A stretch of 64,000 nt of DNA from Burkholderiales bacterium (GTDB taxonomy: Bacteria > Pseudomonadota > Gammaproteobacteria > Burkholderiales > Eutrophovitaceae). The DNA is taken from contig JAOEKQ010000006.1 in assembly GCA_028379895.1 (NCBI GenBank), positions 1 through 64,000 on the forward strand, written 5' to 3'. The first letter of the stretch is position 1. Every line of letters starts with the position of its first letter. The notes beneath the pieces are model-generated. The model saw only the letters and a program-made list of their open reading frames with translations, searched no databases and was not told where the DNA came from. Shown piece after piece: positions 57,338 to 64,000 of this stretch. The position numbers were made by a program, and so were the translations under genes.

Positions 57338-58305
57338 TGAATACTCCTTTGAGCCACTCGTAATATTGCGCTTCTTGATCGCGGATTACGCTCAATTTCG
57401 GCTGCGGTCGGTCGCGTTGCCTTTCCAATCGACTTAAATAACGTCTTCGGTAAATCTTTTTGTCGGATAGGCAAGCGATCGGGTACATTCGAACGTGATT
57501 CCCTAACGATAAAACGCTTCACTATTCGATCTTCTAAAGAATGGAAACTGATGATAACCAAACGCGCACCATCTAATAAGATTGAGGCTACTTGACTAAG
57601 AAGGGCCTCTAGATCCTCCAGCTCTCGATTAAGGTGAATACGAATAGCTTGGAAGGTCTTAGTTGCTGGATTTTTTGCAGCGTGAAATTTCCTAGGTATC
57701 GCCTTCTCAACCAACTCCCGCAGTTGCCTTGTAGTGCTTATCCTCTCGCCGGTTCGAGCAGTAACAATGGATTTTGCAATCCTCGGGGCAAATCTTTCCT
57801 CACCGTAAACTTTAAGTACTCTTGCAAGTTCTGTTTGGGTTACACAGTTGAGCCAAGCCTCGGCAGTTGACCCAGAATCAGTATCCATTCTCATATCTAA
57901 TGGCCCGTCATGAGAAAAACTAAATCCACGAGCCGCAGAGTCAAGCTGAGGTGACGATACCCCTAAATCTAACAAGACCCCGTCCACCCCGCACACCCCG
58001 ATCTTCTTGAGGATAGTTTTAACATCGCCAAAAGTGCCATGAAACATTTTAAAATTAGCAGATTCAAGCCTCTTCCCTGCACAAACGGCCTGCGGATCTT
58101 TGTCAATAGCGACCAATAAGCCCCTGCTACTCAAACGCTTTAGCACTTCCTTAGCGTGCCCGCCTCTCCCGTAAGTGCCGTCGATATAAACACCATCCGG
58201 CTTGATGTTTAAAGCATCTACCGCCTCATAGAGTAAAACTGGTGTGTGAGAGTCAATAGGGCCGTCAACTGCATCGTCTAAGTTGTTTTTGTCGTTAGAG
58301 CGCAA
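57334..58305 (-). CDS. rsmH: 16S rRNA m4C1402 methyltransferase RsmH
   Basis: 323 aa. SAM binding motif DGTYGRGGHAKEVL, VLLDLGVSSPQLDSAARGFSF, DMRMD, KTFQAIRIHLNRELEDLE and SFHSLEDRIVKRF are family hallmarks. Second gene of the dcw cluster; the start overlaps the mraZ stop by 11 bp. Confidence 0.98.
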   Translation of the reverse strand: MRSNDKNNLDDAVDGPIDSHTPVLLYEAVDALNIKPDGVYIDGTYGRGGHAKEVLKRLSSRGLLVAIDKDPQAVCAGKRLESANFKMFHGTFGDVKTILKKIGVCGVDGVLLDLGVSSPQLDSAARGFSFSHDGPLDMRMDTDSGSTAEAWLNCVTQTELARVLKVYGEERFAPRIAKSIVTARTGERISTTRQLRELVEKAIPRKFHAAKNPATKTFQAIRIHLNRELEDLEALLSQVASILLDGARLVIISFHSLEDRIVKRFIVRESRSNVPDRLPIRQKDLPKTLFKSIGKATRPTAAEIERNPRSRSAILRVAQRSIQ

Positions 58306-58738
58306 AGTTTTCCATCCCGGGTGGAGGGCTAGTCAGCCCCTCATCGAACTGAGAAATTTGTTTATCCCAAGAGGACTCACTCCACAACTCAAAGTGACTA
58401 CCCTGACCAACTAGCATCACCCGCTTATCCAACGCTGCGAATTGCCTTTGTGAGGCAGATATCAGCATTCTTCCCGCATTATCAAGTTCCATTTCCTCCG
58501 CAAATCCGACCAGCAGCCTCTTCCACAAACTTAACTTGGGATCAAAGCTGGAAAAAGTCATAATTTGCGCCCGGATTGGACTCCAAGCCTCAGATGGATA
58601 TAACAATAAACAATGGTGAGGATGAGAAGTAAGTACTAGCTTTTTATTCTGGCCGCCACTCAGCTCACTCCGATACTTAGTCGGAATGGCTAAGCGCCCT
58701 TTGGCATCCAAGTTAATCCCTACAACCCCTTGAAACAT
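58295..58738 (-). CDS. mraZ: Transcriptional regulator MraZ
   Basis: 147 aa. Tandem AbrB-like half-domains with DAKGRLAIPTKYR (about 11-23) and DNAGRMLISASQRQFA (about 82-97), the two DxxGR motifs of MraZ. It forms ring oligomers and represses the dcw promoter by binding repeated TGGGN boxes. Such boxes are present 32-66 bp upstream of this ATG, so autoregulation is expected. A GGGGTGAG Shine-Dalgarno precedes the start. Confidence 0.97.
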   Translation of the reverse strand: MFQGVVGINLDAKGRLAIPTKYRSELSGGQNKKLVLTSHPHHCLLLYPSEAWSPIRAQIMTFSSFDPKLSLWKRLLVGFAEEMELDNAGRMLISASQRQFAALDKRVMLVGQGSHFELWSESSWDKQISQFDEGLTSPPPGMENFAL

Positions 58739-58769
58739 AAACTCACCCCAACTTGATAGAGTATTAGTT

Positions 58770-58804
58770 CCCCTATTTTTCCCACTTTTTTCTACATTCC
58801 CCCA
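58770..58804 (-). promoter_or_regulatory. MraZ operator: 10-bp-phased TGGGN boxes
   Basis: Reading on the minus strand: TGGGG (58800-58804), a degenerate TAGAA (58790-58794), TGGGA (58780-58784) and AGGGG (58770-58774), each starting exactly 10 bp after the last. This is the TGGGN-N5 repeat known for MraZ in E. coli. The first box shares one base with the -10 hexamer, so bound MraZ would cover the transcription start. Confidence 0.7.
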
Positions 58805-58832
58805 CTCTAGGCTAAAAAATTAGACGGGTCAA
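58804..58832 (-). promoter_or_regulatory. dcw cluster promoter (Pmra), sigma70 type
   Basis: Minus strand TTGACC (58827-58832), exact 17-bp spacer, TAGAGT (58804-58809). The predicted start falls near 58797, inside the MraZ boxes. It probably drives mraZ through ftsZ. Confidence 0.7.
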
Positions 58833-58913
58833 GTAAGTAAACTAATGAAAATCAATACTTAGGGCATAAATTTCTAGCACGGGGGTCCGCGTTTAGGCAC
58901 AAACTAAAAATTA

Positions 58914-59281
58914 GGAAGCCGGTCTGTAAGCCGGGTTCTGTCTTTCGACTGAAAGTCGAGAGGCAATCATTCATCTGGATCAAAAGTTACCCTTTGATTC
59001 TAGCGACCTACCCGAGGACAACGCGAGCAACGCCTAAGTCCTCCTATTTGGTCTTGCTCCGGGTGGGGTTTACAATGCCGCCCTTGTTACCAAGGCCGCG
59101 GTGAGCTCTTACCTCACCTTTTCACCCTTACCTCGAATCTTTCGATTGAGGCGGTACACTTTCTGTTGCACTATCCATCGCTTCACAACGTCCGGTCGTT
59201 AACCGGCACCCCGCTCTATGGAGCCCGGACTTTCCTCTACAGACCCAAGGATCATGCAGCGATTACCCGACCGACTTCCTC
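58914..59281 (-). ncRNA. rnpB: RNase P RNA (class A)
   Basis: About 368 nt on the minus strand. The 5' end GAAGTCGGTCGGGTAATCGC pairs with the 3' end near CAGACCGGCTTCC. The conserved AGAGGAAAGTCCGGGC (complement of 59223-59240), ACAGAAA, GGTGAAAAGGTG and the GGTAAGAGCTCACCG block are present, as is the terminal AACCCGGCTTACAG. It forms the catalytic RNA of RNase P, which trims tRNA 5' leaders. It lies between pyrC and mraZ; ends are given to within a few bases. Confidence 0.96.
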
Positions 59282-59285
59282 TGAT

Positions 59286-59291
59286 ATTATA
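59286..59291 (-). promoter_or_regulatory. -10 element of rnpB
   Basis: A perfect TATAAT on the minus strand sits 4 bp before the mature rnpB 5' region, consistent with direct initiation there. The matching -35 region is poor (AATTAA at 17 bp). Confidence 0.55.
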
Positions 59292-59325
59292 CTATAAAAA
59301 TCAATATCTTAATTGGAATTGATGC

Positions 59326-60360
59326 TCAGGCCTCAACACTCCAATTCAGCGCCTGTCCAGCTCTAAAGGGAACGATGGTACCACCAGAGTAGGCATATGT
59401 AGGCGGAATCATCTGCTCCTTGCGTACAAGCTTAATGTGCCCCATGTTTAGCGGTAGCTCATAAAACCTTGCCCCAAAAGTAGACGCAAAGTTTTCTAAT
59501 TTATCCAACGAACCTACAGAATCAAAAGCTATGGCATAACATTCCATAGCAGCATGAGCAGTATAAACTCCAGCACAACCACAAGAGGCCTCTTTGGTAT
59601 GCGTTTCATGAGGAGCGCTGTCCGTCCCTAAAAAGTACTTAGGACTACCGGAAACCGCAGCTCGTAACAGTGCCAATCGATGCTCTTCCCTTTTAAGGAT
59701 GGGCAAACAATAATGGTGCGGCCGAATACCACCATCAAATAAGTCTCCGCGATTCAATAATAGATGATGCGCAGTAATAGTTGCCGCTACTCTGTCTGAG
59801 CATGCATCGACAAAGTCAACTGAGTCCGAGGTGGTTATGTGTTCAAGAACAATCTTGAGATCTGGAAACTCTTTAACTACGCGTGAAAGTATCGAATCTA
59901 AAAATACTTTCTCACGATCAAAAATATCAACATCCTTATCGGTGACTTCACCATGAAGTAAGAGCGGAACCCCATGCATCATCATAGCTTCCAGAACTTT
60001 AAACCGGCCCTCCAAGTCAGTCACCCCTGAATCAGAATTTGTTGTAGCCCCTGCCGGATAATACTTTACTCCATGGACAATACCCGACTCCTTAGCCAAC
60101 AAAATTTCGGCTGGCGTTGTCCGGTCGGTTAAATATAACGTCATCAACGGATTGAAAAGTTGGCCGGTAGGTATCGCCGCTAGGATTCTTTTTCGGTACT
60201 TAGTCGCCATCGAAGTCGAAACAACAGGAAGACGAAGGTTTGGCATAACAATTGCCCTATGAAACTGCGCTGATACATGCTCGACCGATAGAGGCAACAT
60301 CTCATCATCTCTGAGGTGAATATGAAAATCGTCTGGCTGACGAATGACTAGCTCATCCAT
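59326..60360 (-). CDS. pyrC: Dihydroorotase (class II)
   Basis: 344 aa, E. coli PyrC-like length. Zn ligands H13-x-H15 (DDFHIHLRD), the Lys that is carboxylated (GVKYYPAG, about 100), LHGEV, LEHITT and FLGTDSAPH. Third step of pyrimidine synthesis. Located 8 bp after rsmI on the same strand, an unusual partner; possibly co-transcribed. rnpB follows 44 bp downstream. Confidence 0.97.
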   Translation of the reverse strand: MDELVIRQPDDFHIHLRDDEMLPLSVEHVSAQFHRAIVMPNLRLPVVSTSMATKYRKRILAAIPTGQLFNPLMTLYLTDRTTPAEILLAKESGIVHGVKYYPAGATTNSDSGVTDLEGRFKVLEAMMMHGVPLLLHGEVTDKDVDIFDREKVFLDSILSRVVKEFPDLKIVLEHITTSDSVDFVDACSDRVAATITAHHLLLNRGDLFDGGIRPHHYCLPILKREEHRLALLRAAVSGSPKYFLGTDSAPHETHTKEASCGCAGVYTAHAAMECYAIAFDSVGSLDKLENFASTFGARFYELPLNMGHIKLVRKEQMIPPTYAYSGGTIVPFRAGQALNWSVEA

Positions 60361-60368
60361 GATTGATT

Positions 60369-61256
60369 CTAATCTCCTTTAACATTTAATCCGCTTTTTA
60401 TATCTAGTGCGATTTGATAGATTTTTTTGCGAGAAACATCACTATGTTTTGTAACTATATCAACTGCCTGCCTCAAAGGTAACGACTGCAGCAAGTCGTA
60501 CAGTAATTGTTTTACATTCGCAGGGGTCTGCTCTTTAATATCCGACTGAGCTGGTAAAAATAAAACAAGAACAAACTCTCCTCTTGACTGGTATAACCCC
60601 GACGAGACCCAGATTAAAGCCTCACGAAGAGAAAATGAAACTATCTCCTCATTGATTTTTGTAAGTTCACGGCCGATAAAGATCTGCATATCCTCACCAA
60701 AAATTAATACCATTTCACTCAAACATTCTTTAATTCGATGCGGGCTCTCAAATAAGATTACCGGCACATCATATGTTTTCAGACTTAGTAAGAATTGCTT
60801 TCTATTTCCAGATTTAGGTGGCAAAAACCCTTTAAATACGAAGCCTTGTCGATCTAAACCACTCACGGATATCGCAGCTGAAAGTGCGCTTGCTCCTGGT
60901 ATTGGTTCTACGCGGTATCCAGCATTACGAGACTTAGAAACTAAAATGGCACCGGGATCACAGAGTCCAGGAGTTCCTGCGTCCGAAACGAGCGCGACTG
61001 AATTACCCTCAGATAACAACTTGATAATACCAGCGGAAGATGTAACTTCGTTATGCTCACGATAAGAGATCAATCGACTTTGAATATTCAATTTAGATAA
61101 CAATCCTTTAGTAACCCGAGTATCCTCCGCAGCAATAACGTCCACTGAACTTAAAATCTGTATCGCTCGGAGCGTTATGTCGCCTAGGTTTCCGATAGGA
61201 GTTGCTACAACGTAAAGCGTTGAAGGTTGCACCTCAACATCAACGCGATCGTTCAT
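60369..61256 (-). CDS. rsmI: 16S rRNA 2'-O-ribose C1402 methyltransferase RsmI
   Basis: 295 aa. YVVATPIGNLGDITLRAIQIL, AAEDTRVTKGLL, VALVSDAGTPGLCDPGA, PIPGASALSAAISVSGL and FESPHRI are typical of this tetrapyrrole-methylase-fold family. Together with RsmH (57.3 kb) it modifies C1402 of 16S rRNA. Divergent from gmhA; in E. coli lpoA and yraN lie between the equivalent genes, but here there is only 176 bp. Confidence 0.97.
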   Translation of the reverse strand: MNDRVDVEVQPSTLYVVATPIGNLGDITLRAIQILSSVDVIAAEDTRVTKGLLSKLNIQSRLISYREHNEVTSSAGIIKLLSEGNSVALVSDAGTPGLCDPGAILVSKSRNAGYRVEPIPGASALSAAISVSGLDRQGFVFKGFLPPKSGNRKQFLLSLKTYDVPVILFESPHRIKECLSEMVLIFGEDMQIFIGRELTKINEEIVSFSLREALIWVSSGLYQSRGEFVLVLFLPAQSDIKEQTPANVKQLLYDLLQSLPLRQAVDIVTKHSDVSRKKIYQIALDIKSGLNVKGD

Positions 61257-61334
61257 ATCTCGACGGGTATGGCATTGTGAAGGGAGGAAATAGATTGAGT
61301 CATACTGGAGAAATCTTTTTTCAAAAATATTTTC

Positions 61335-61362
61335 ATTATCTCAATAAAAAGCATGTTGTCAG
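61335..61362 (-). promoter_or_regulatory. Candidate promoter of rsmI-pyrC
   Basis: Minus strand CTGACA (61357-61362), 16-bp spacer, GATAAT (61335-61340). Five of six bases match in both hexamers. Its -35 lies 6 bp from the -35 of the opposite promoter. Confidence 0.45.
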
Positions 61363-61368
61363 TTAAAA

Positions 61369-61398
61369 TTGCCAAATAAATGCAATAACGCTTATGAT
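61369..61398 (+). promoter_or_regulatory. Candidate promoter of gmhA and following genes
   Basis: TTGCCA (61369-61374), 18-bp spacer, TATGAT (61393-61398); five of six matches in both hexamers. The gmhA ATG is 35 bp further on. Confidence 0.5.
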
Positions 61399-61432
61399 TC
61401 AAGATTAAAGTACGAAGGATATATCCAACCAA

Positions 61433-62023
61433 ATGAGCCTCGAAGCAAGAATTACATCACATTTCAGCACCAGTATTAGCGTCAAACGAGAGTCCCAAGC
61501 AGTCTTGCTTGACCCGCTCACTATGGCTATTGGGCTAATGTCCAAATCTCTAGATTCGAAGCACAAGATAATGGCCTGTGGAAACGGTGGCTCCGCAGCG
61601 GATGCACAACATTTTTCGGCCGAATTGTTAAATAGATTTGAGCGCGAACGCGCTCCACTCGCCGCCATTGCGCTGACAACGGACACTTCGACATTAACTT
61701 CGATTGGAAATGACTATCACTTTAACGATATTTTTTCAAAACAAGTGATAGCCTTAGGTAAGCCTGGCGACGTGCTCCTAGCAATCTCAACTAGCGGGAA
61801 CTCTGAAAATGTAATCGCAGCAATAAGTGCGGCGCATGAAACAAAAATGAACGTGGTCGCTTTGACTGGAAAAGGCGGTGGGCGAATAAACCAGATGTTG
61901 GCAGAGAACGACATACACGTTTGTGTGCCGAGTAAGCAAACCGCAAGAATTCAAGAAGTTCACTTATTGTGTTTACACTGTTTATGTGATGGAATTGATT
62001 CAATTATCTTAGGAGACGAATAG
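61433..62023 (+). CDS. gmhA: SIS-domain phosphoheptose isomerase (GmhA/DiaA family)
   Basis: 196 aa. SIS fold with [39 protein letters not shown] and [11 protein letters not shown]. The active-site Glu and His of sedoheptulose-7-phosphate isomerase (E65 and H180 in E. coli GmhA) are retained. E. coli DiaA, which has the same gene neighbourhood, has Ser at the Glu position. The protein therefore looks isomerase-competent although it occupies the diaA locus. rfaE2, a later enzyme of ADP-heptose synthesis, is two genes downstream, which supports the assignment. One base separates it from the next gene. Confidence 0.8.
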   Translation: MSLEARITSHFSTSISVKRESQAVLLDPLTMAIGLMSKSLDSKHKIMACGNGGSAADAQHFSAELLNRFERERAPLAAIALTTDTSTLTSIGNDYHFNDIFSKQVIALGKPGDVLLAISTSGNSENVIAAISAAHETKMNVVALTGKGGGRINQMLAENDIHVCVPSKQTARIQEVHLLCLHCLCDGIDSIILGDE

Positions 62024-62024
62024 A

Positions 62025-62600
62025 ATGTGCAAATTGGCGATTTCAATGGCTCTTGTAGTTTCACTTTCTTGGTTACTTCAAGGCTGCCTGGGACCCGCAG
62101 TCGTCTCTGCTGGAATTGGTGCGACAATGATGGCTGAGGACCCAAGGACTGCCGGAACTATTGTTGATGATCGAATTATCGTAAGTAAATTGTCCTCAAG
62201 AATTAAAGATAAATACCCGGAGCAAGCGAAAATTCATGTCACGTCTTACAACAATGTTGTCCTTCTAACAGGCCAGGTTACCGCAGAAGCCATAAAAGAT
62301 GATCTCCAATTAATGGTGCTTGAAACACAATCAGTGCGAGATTTTAAAGATGAAACTGCAGTTGGAGAATTCAGCACTTTTCGAGAATTTGCGAAAGATG
62401 GCGCCATAAAAACACAAGTAGTGAGCTTGTTGACTCGTAGCAAGGATGTACGAATCGTCAGGGTCAGTACCACGGTAGAGGCTGGAACAGTGTATTTAAT
62501 GGGGTTGGTGACTAGAGACGAAGGCGAGACAGCAGCCCAAATCGCAGCTTCGATTAAGAATGTGTCGAAAGTTGTGAAAATTTTTGAGTACGTAGACTAA
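62025..62600 (+). CDS. dolP: BON-domain outer-membrane lipoprotein (DolP/YraP-like)
   Basis: 191 aa. Signal peptide with lipobox L18-Q-G-C21; then MMAEDPRTAGTIVDDRII, the family linker, and two BON domains (about 50-115 and 125-190) with VTSYNNVVLLTGQV and VYLMGLV. E. coli DolP binds anionic lipid at division sites and supports outer-membrane integrity. The gene starts 1 bp after gmhA, the conserved order. Confidence 0.92.
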   Translation: MCKLAISMALVVSLSWLLQGCLGPAVVSAGIGATMMAEDPRTAGTIVDDRIIVSKLSSRIKDKYPEQAKIHVTSYNNVVLLTGQVTAEAIKDDLQLMVLETQSVRDFKDETAVGEFSTFREFAKDGAIKTQVVSLLTRSKDVRIVRVSTTVEAGTVYLMGLVTRDEGETAAQIAASIKNVSKVVKIFEYVD

Positions 62601-62747
62601 TTATCAGTCAGTCCGATCTTGAAGCGCCAGATCGTACGAAGCAACCGTCGTTACTGCATAGGCTTTAATCGTTATCTAGCGTTAACATCAGCCAGGGAAC
62701 TAAAGTTAGCATTCTCACACAAATTCAGTCGTTTAATTGGTAACGCC

Positions 62748-63215
62748 ATGCGAGACAAATACATACTTTCCAACGATCTCGACCGAAAATTGCGAAAGAC
62801 ACCAAGACCTTTAGTTTTTACTAATGGCGTTTTCGATATTCTCCATCGAGGGCACGTTACTTACCTCGCCCAAGCAAAGGCTCTTGGAGCCTTTCTTATT
62901 GTTGCTCTAAACACAGATAACTCGGTAAAAAGATTAGGAAAAGGGTCTGACAGGCCTATTAACAGCACGAATGACCGAATAGCGGTCATAAGTGCATTAG
63001 AGAGCGTTGATGCAGTCACTAGTTTCACTGAAGACACCCCTTTAAATCTCATCATGCTTATTAAGCCCGAAATTTTGGTGAAAGGCGGAGATTGGGGAGA
63101 AGAAGAAATCGTTGGAAGCAATGAAGCGAAACGTTGGGGTGGAAAAACAATCTCGATACCATTTCAATTTGAAACGTCCACTAGCAACACTATCCAACGC
63201 ATCCGTGAGAGATAA
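62748..63215 (+). CDS. rfaE2: ADP-heptose synthase adenylyltransferase domain (stand-alone RfaE2)
   Basis: 155 aa from the ATG reading MRDKYIL, chosen because it matches the family N-terminus; the frame is open for about 43 codons upstream but without family similarity. Nucleotidyltransferase motif TNGVFDILHRGHVTYL (H33-x-x-H36), then DRPINSTNDRIAVISALESVDAV, LVKGGDW and STSNTIQRI. It transfers AMP to D-glycero-D-manno-heptose 1-phosphate. The kinase half (RfaE1) is encoded elsewhere, as in beta-proteobacteria. Confidence 0.93.
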   Translation: MRDKYILSNDLDRKLRKTPRPLVFTNGVFDILHRGHVTYLAQAKALGAFLIVALNTDNSVKRLGKGSDRPINSTNDRIAVISALESVDAVTSFTEDTPLNLIMLIKPEILVKGGDWGEEEIVGSNEAKRWGGKTISIPFQFETSTSNTIQRIRER

Positions 63216-63220
63216 AATAA

Positions 63221-64000
63221 ATGTTTAGAGTTACTTTGCTCTTGATCGCGCTCCTCAGCCCTTCAGCTAACGCTGAGAGCATAAAGTCCCACGGAATCGC
63301 GATGCATGGAGCTCCAAAATATTCGTCAAATTTTCAATATTTCGATTACGTTAATCCTGTCGCCCCTAAGGGAGGACGACTTAAGCTCGGTGCCGTTGGT
63401 ACGTTTGACAGCTTCAATCCATACATTCCAAAAGGGAACGCCGGCGCAGGCGCCACGATGGAAACCTTGATGACAACAAGCGCAGATGAACCATTTAGCG
63501 CTTACGGTCTTATCGCAGAGTCCATCGAAGTACCAGAGGACCGCAGCTGGGCTCAGTTTAAAATTCGAGAAGAAGCCAAGTGGCATGATGGGAAACCCAT
63601 TACTGTGGATGACGTCATCTGGTCGTTAAATACCCTTAAAGAGTACGGACATCCGTTCTACCGCTTCTATTACGGCGATGTATCTTCTGCAATTAAGGTA
63701 TCGAAAGATATCGTTAAGTTTGAATTCTCAGATAAAACAAACCGTGAACTACCTCTTATTGTTGGGCAGATGCCCATTCTTCCTAAGCATTATTGGGAAG
63801 GAAAAGACTTCACTTTGACGACGCTAGAACCACCCCTAAGTAGCGGTCCATATCGTATTGAAAATTTCGAGCCAGGGCGATTTATAACTCTAGAGCGTGT
63901 AAAAGATTATTGGGGACTAAATTTACCTGTCAATAAAGGTACAAATAATTTTAATAATATTCGAATTGACTATTACAGGGACGAAACCGTAATACGCGAG
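63221..64000 (+). CDS. ABC transporter solute-binding protein, family 5 (3' end cut by window)
   Basis: 260 residues visible before the right edge. A signal peptide of about 18 residues (VTLLLIALLSPSANA). Family-5 (DppA/OppA/YejA) features: HGIAMHGAPKYSSNF, NPVAPKGGRLKLGAVGTFDSFNPY, IREEAKWHDGKPITVDDVIWS and SSGPYRI. The N-terminal part resembles YejA-type binding proteins. It starts 5 bp after rfaE2, so may be the distal gene of the gmhA unit, or the start of a peptide-uptake operon extending outside. Confidence 0.85.
   Translation, partial: MFRVTLLLIALLSPSANAESIKSHGIAMHGAPKYSSNFQYFDYVNPVAPKGGRLKLGAVGTFDSFNPYIPKGNAGAGATMETLMTTSADEPFSAYGLIAESIEVPEDRSWAQFKIREEAKWHDGKPITVDDVIWSLNTLKEYGHPFYRFYYGDVSSAIKVSKDIVKFEFSDKTNRELPLIVGQMPILPKHYWEGKDFTLTTLEPPLSSGPYRIENFEPGRFITLERVKDYWGLNLPVNKGTNNFNNIRIDYYRDETVIRE

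Noticed and set aside
60652-61065. 137-codon + strand frame opposite rsmI
   Set aside because: Shadow of the well-conserved rsmI reading frame; no start signal.
62619-62747. N-terminal extension of rfaE2
   Set aside because: Starts at TTG, has no similarity to the family; the ATG at 62748 gives the normal N-terminus.

Overview
The window is a gap-free stretch of a Gram-negative bacterial chromosome, moderately AT-rich by eye. It carries outer-membrane/LPS genes (lpxC, gmhA, rfaE2, a dolP-type lipoprotein) and meso-DAP peptidoglycan genes. Several local orders are those I associate with beta-proteobacteria or close gamma relatives: ogt-xerD-plsY; rpsU-yqeY-dnaG-rpoD; secA-argJ-DUF815-Nudix/ThiE beside yacG-coaE; murC-murB-ddl inside dcw; rnpB next to mraZ; a free-standing rfaE2. 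A marine-type AT-rich beta/gamma-proteobacterium is my best guess. Genus cannot be named from this alone. I saw no insertion sequences, prophage, CRISPR array or integrase islands.

Layout. 1-4.1 kb (+): two consecutive LarA-family (nickel-pincer) proteins, the first cut by the window edge, then an enolase-superfamily enzyme: an accessory hydroxy-acid or sugar-acid module. 4.1-13.6 kb (-): a translationally coupled MoxR AAA+/DUF58/BatA-like/VWA membrane operon followed by a Sel1-repeat protein. 13.7-17.6 kb: a secreted sulfatase-fold protein that has lost nearly all catalytic residues, a CLC antiporter, and an FGE-fold periplasmic protein that lacks the FGE cysteines. 17.65-18.5 kb: a non-coding region with 41-bp tandem repeats, a potentially structured RNA, a perfect hairpin terminator and a CAU tRNA. 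18.5-26.5 kb: rpoD, dnaG, yqeY, rpsU, tsaD (opposite strand), plsY, xerD, ogt. 26.5-33.9 kb: the rplS-trmD-rimM-rpsP operon, a secreted alpha/beta-hydrolase, ffh, and on the + strand ypjD, a CorC-type protein, coaE and yacG. 33.9-39.6 kb (-): Nudix-ThiE fusion, DUF815 ATPase, argJ, secA. 39.7-58.8 kb: a DUF721 gene, then lpxC and the complete dcw cluster mraZ-rsmH-ftsL-ftsI-murE-murF-mraY-murD-ftsW-murG-murC-murB-ddl-ftsQ-ftsA-ftsZ, all on the minus strand with mostly overlapping genes. 58.9-61.3 kb (-): rnpB, pyrC, rsmI. 61.4-64 kb (+): gmhA, dolP-like lipoprotein gene, rfaE2, and a peptide-type solute-binding protein cut by the right edge.

Most of the window is housekeeping. The points worth a second look are the pseudo-sulfatase (13.7-15.1 kb), the repeat plus structured-RNA locus (18.04-18.27 kb), the tandem LarA-like pair without larB/C/E in view, and a readable MraZ operator in which 10-bp-phased GGG boxes begin at the -10 hexamer of the dcw promoter.
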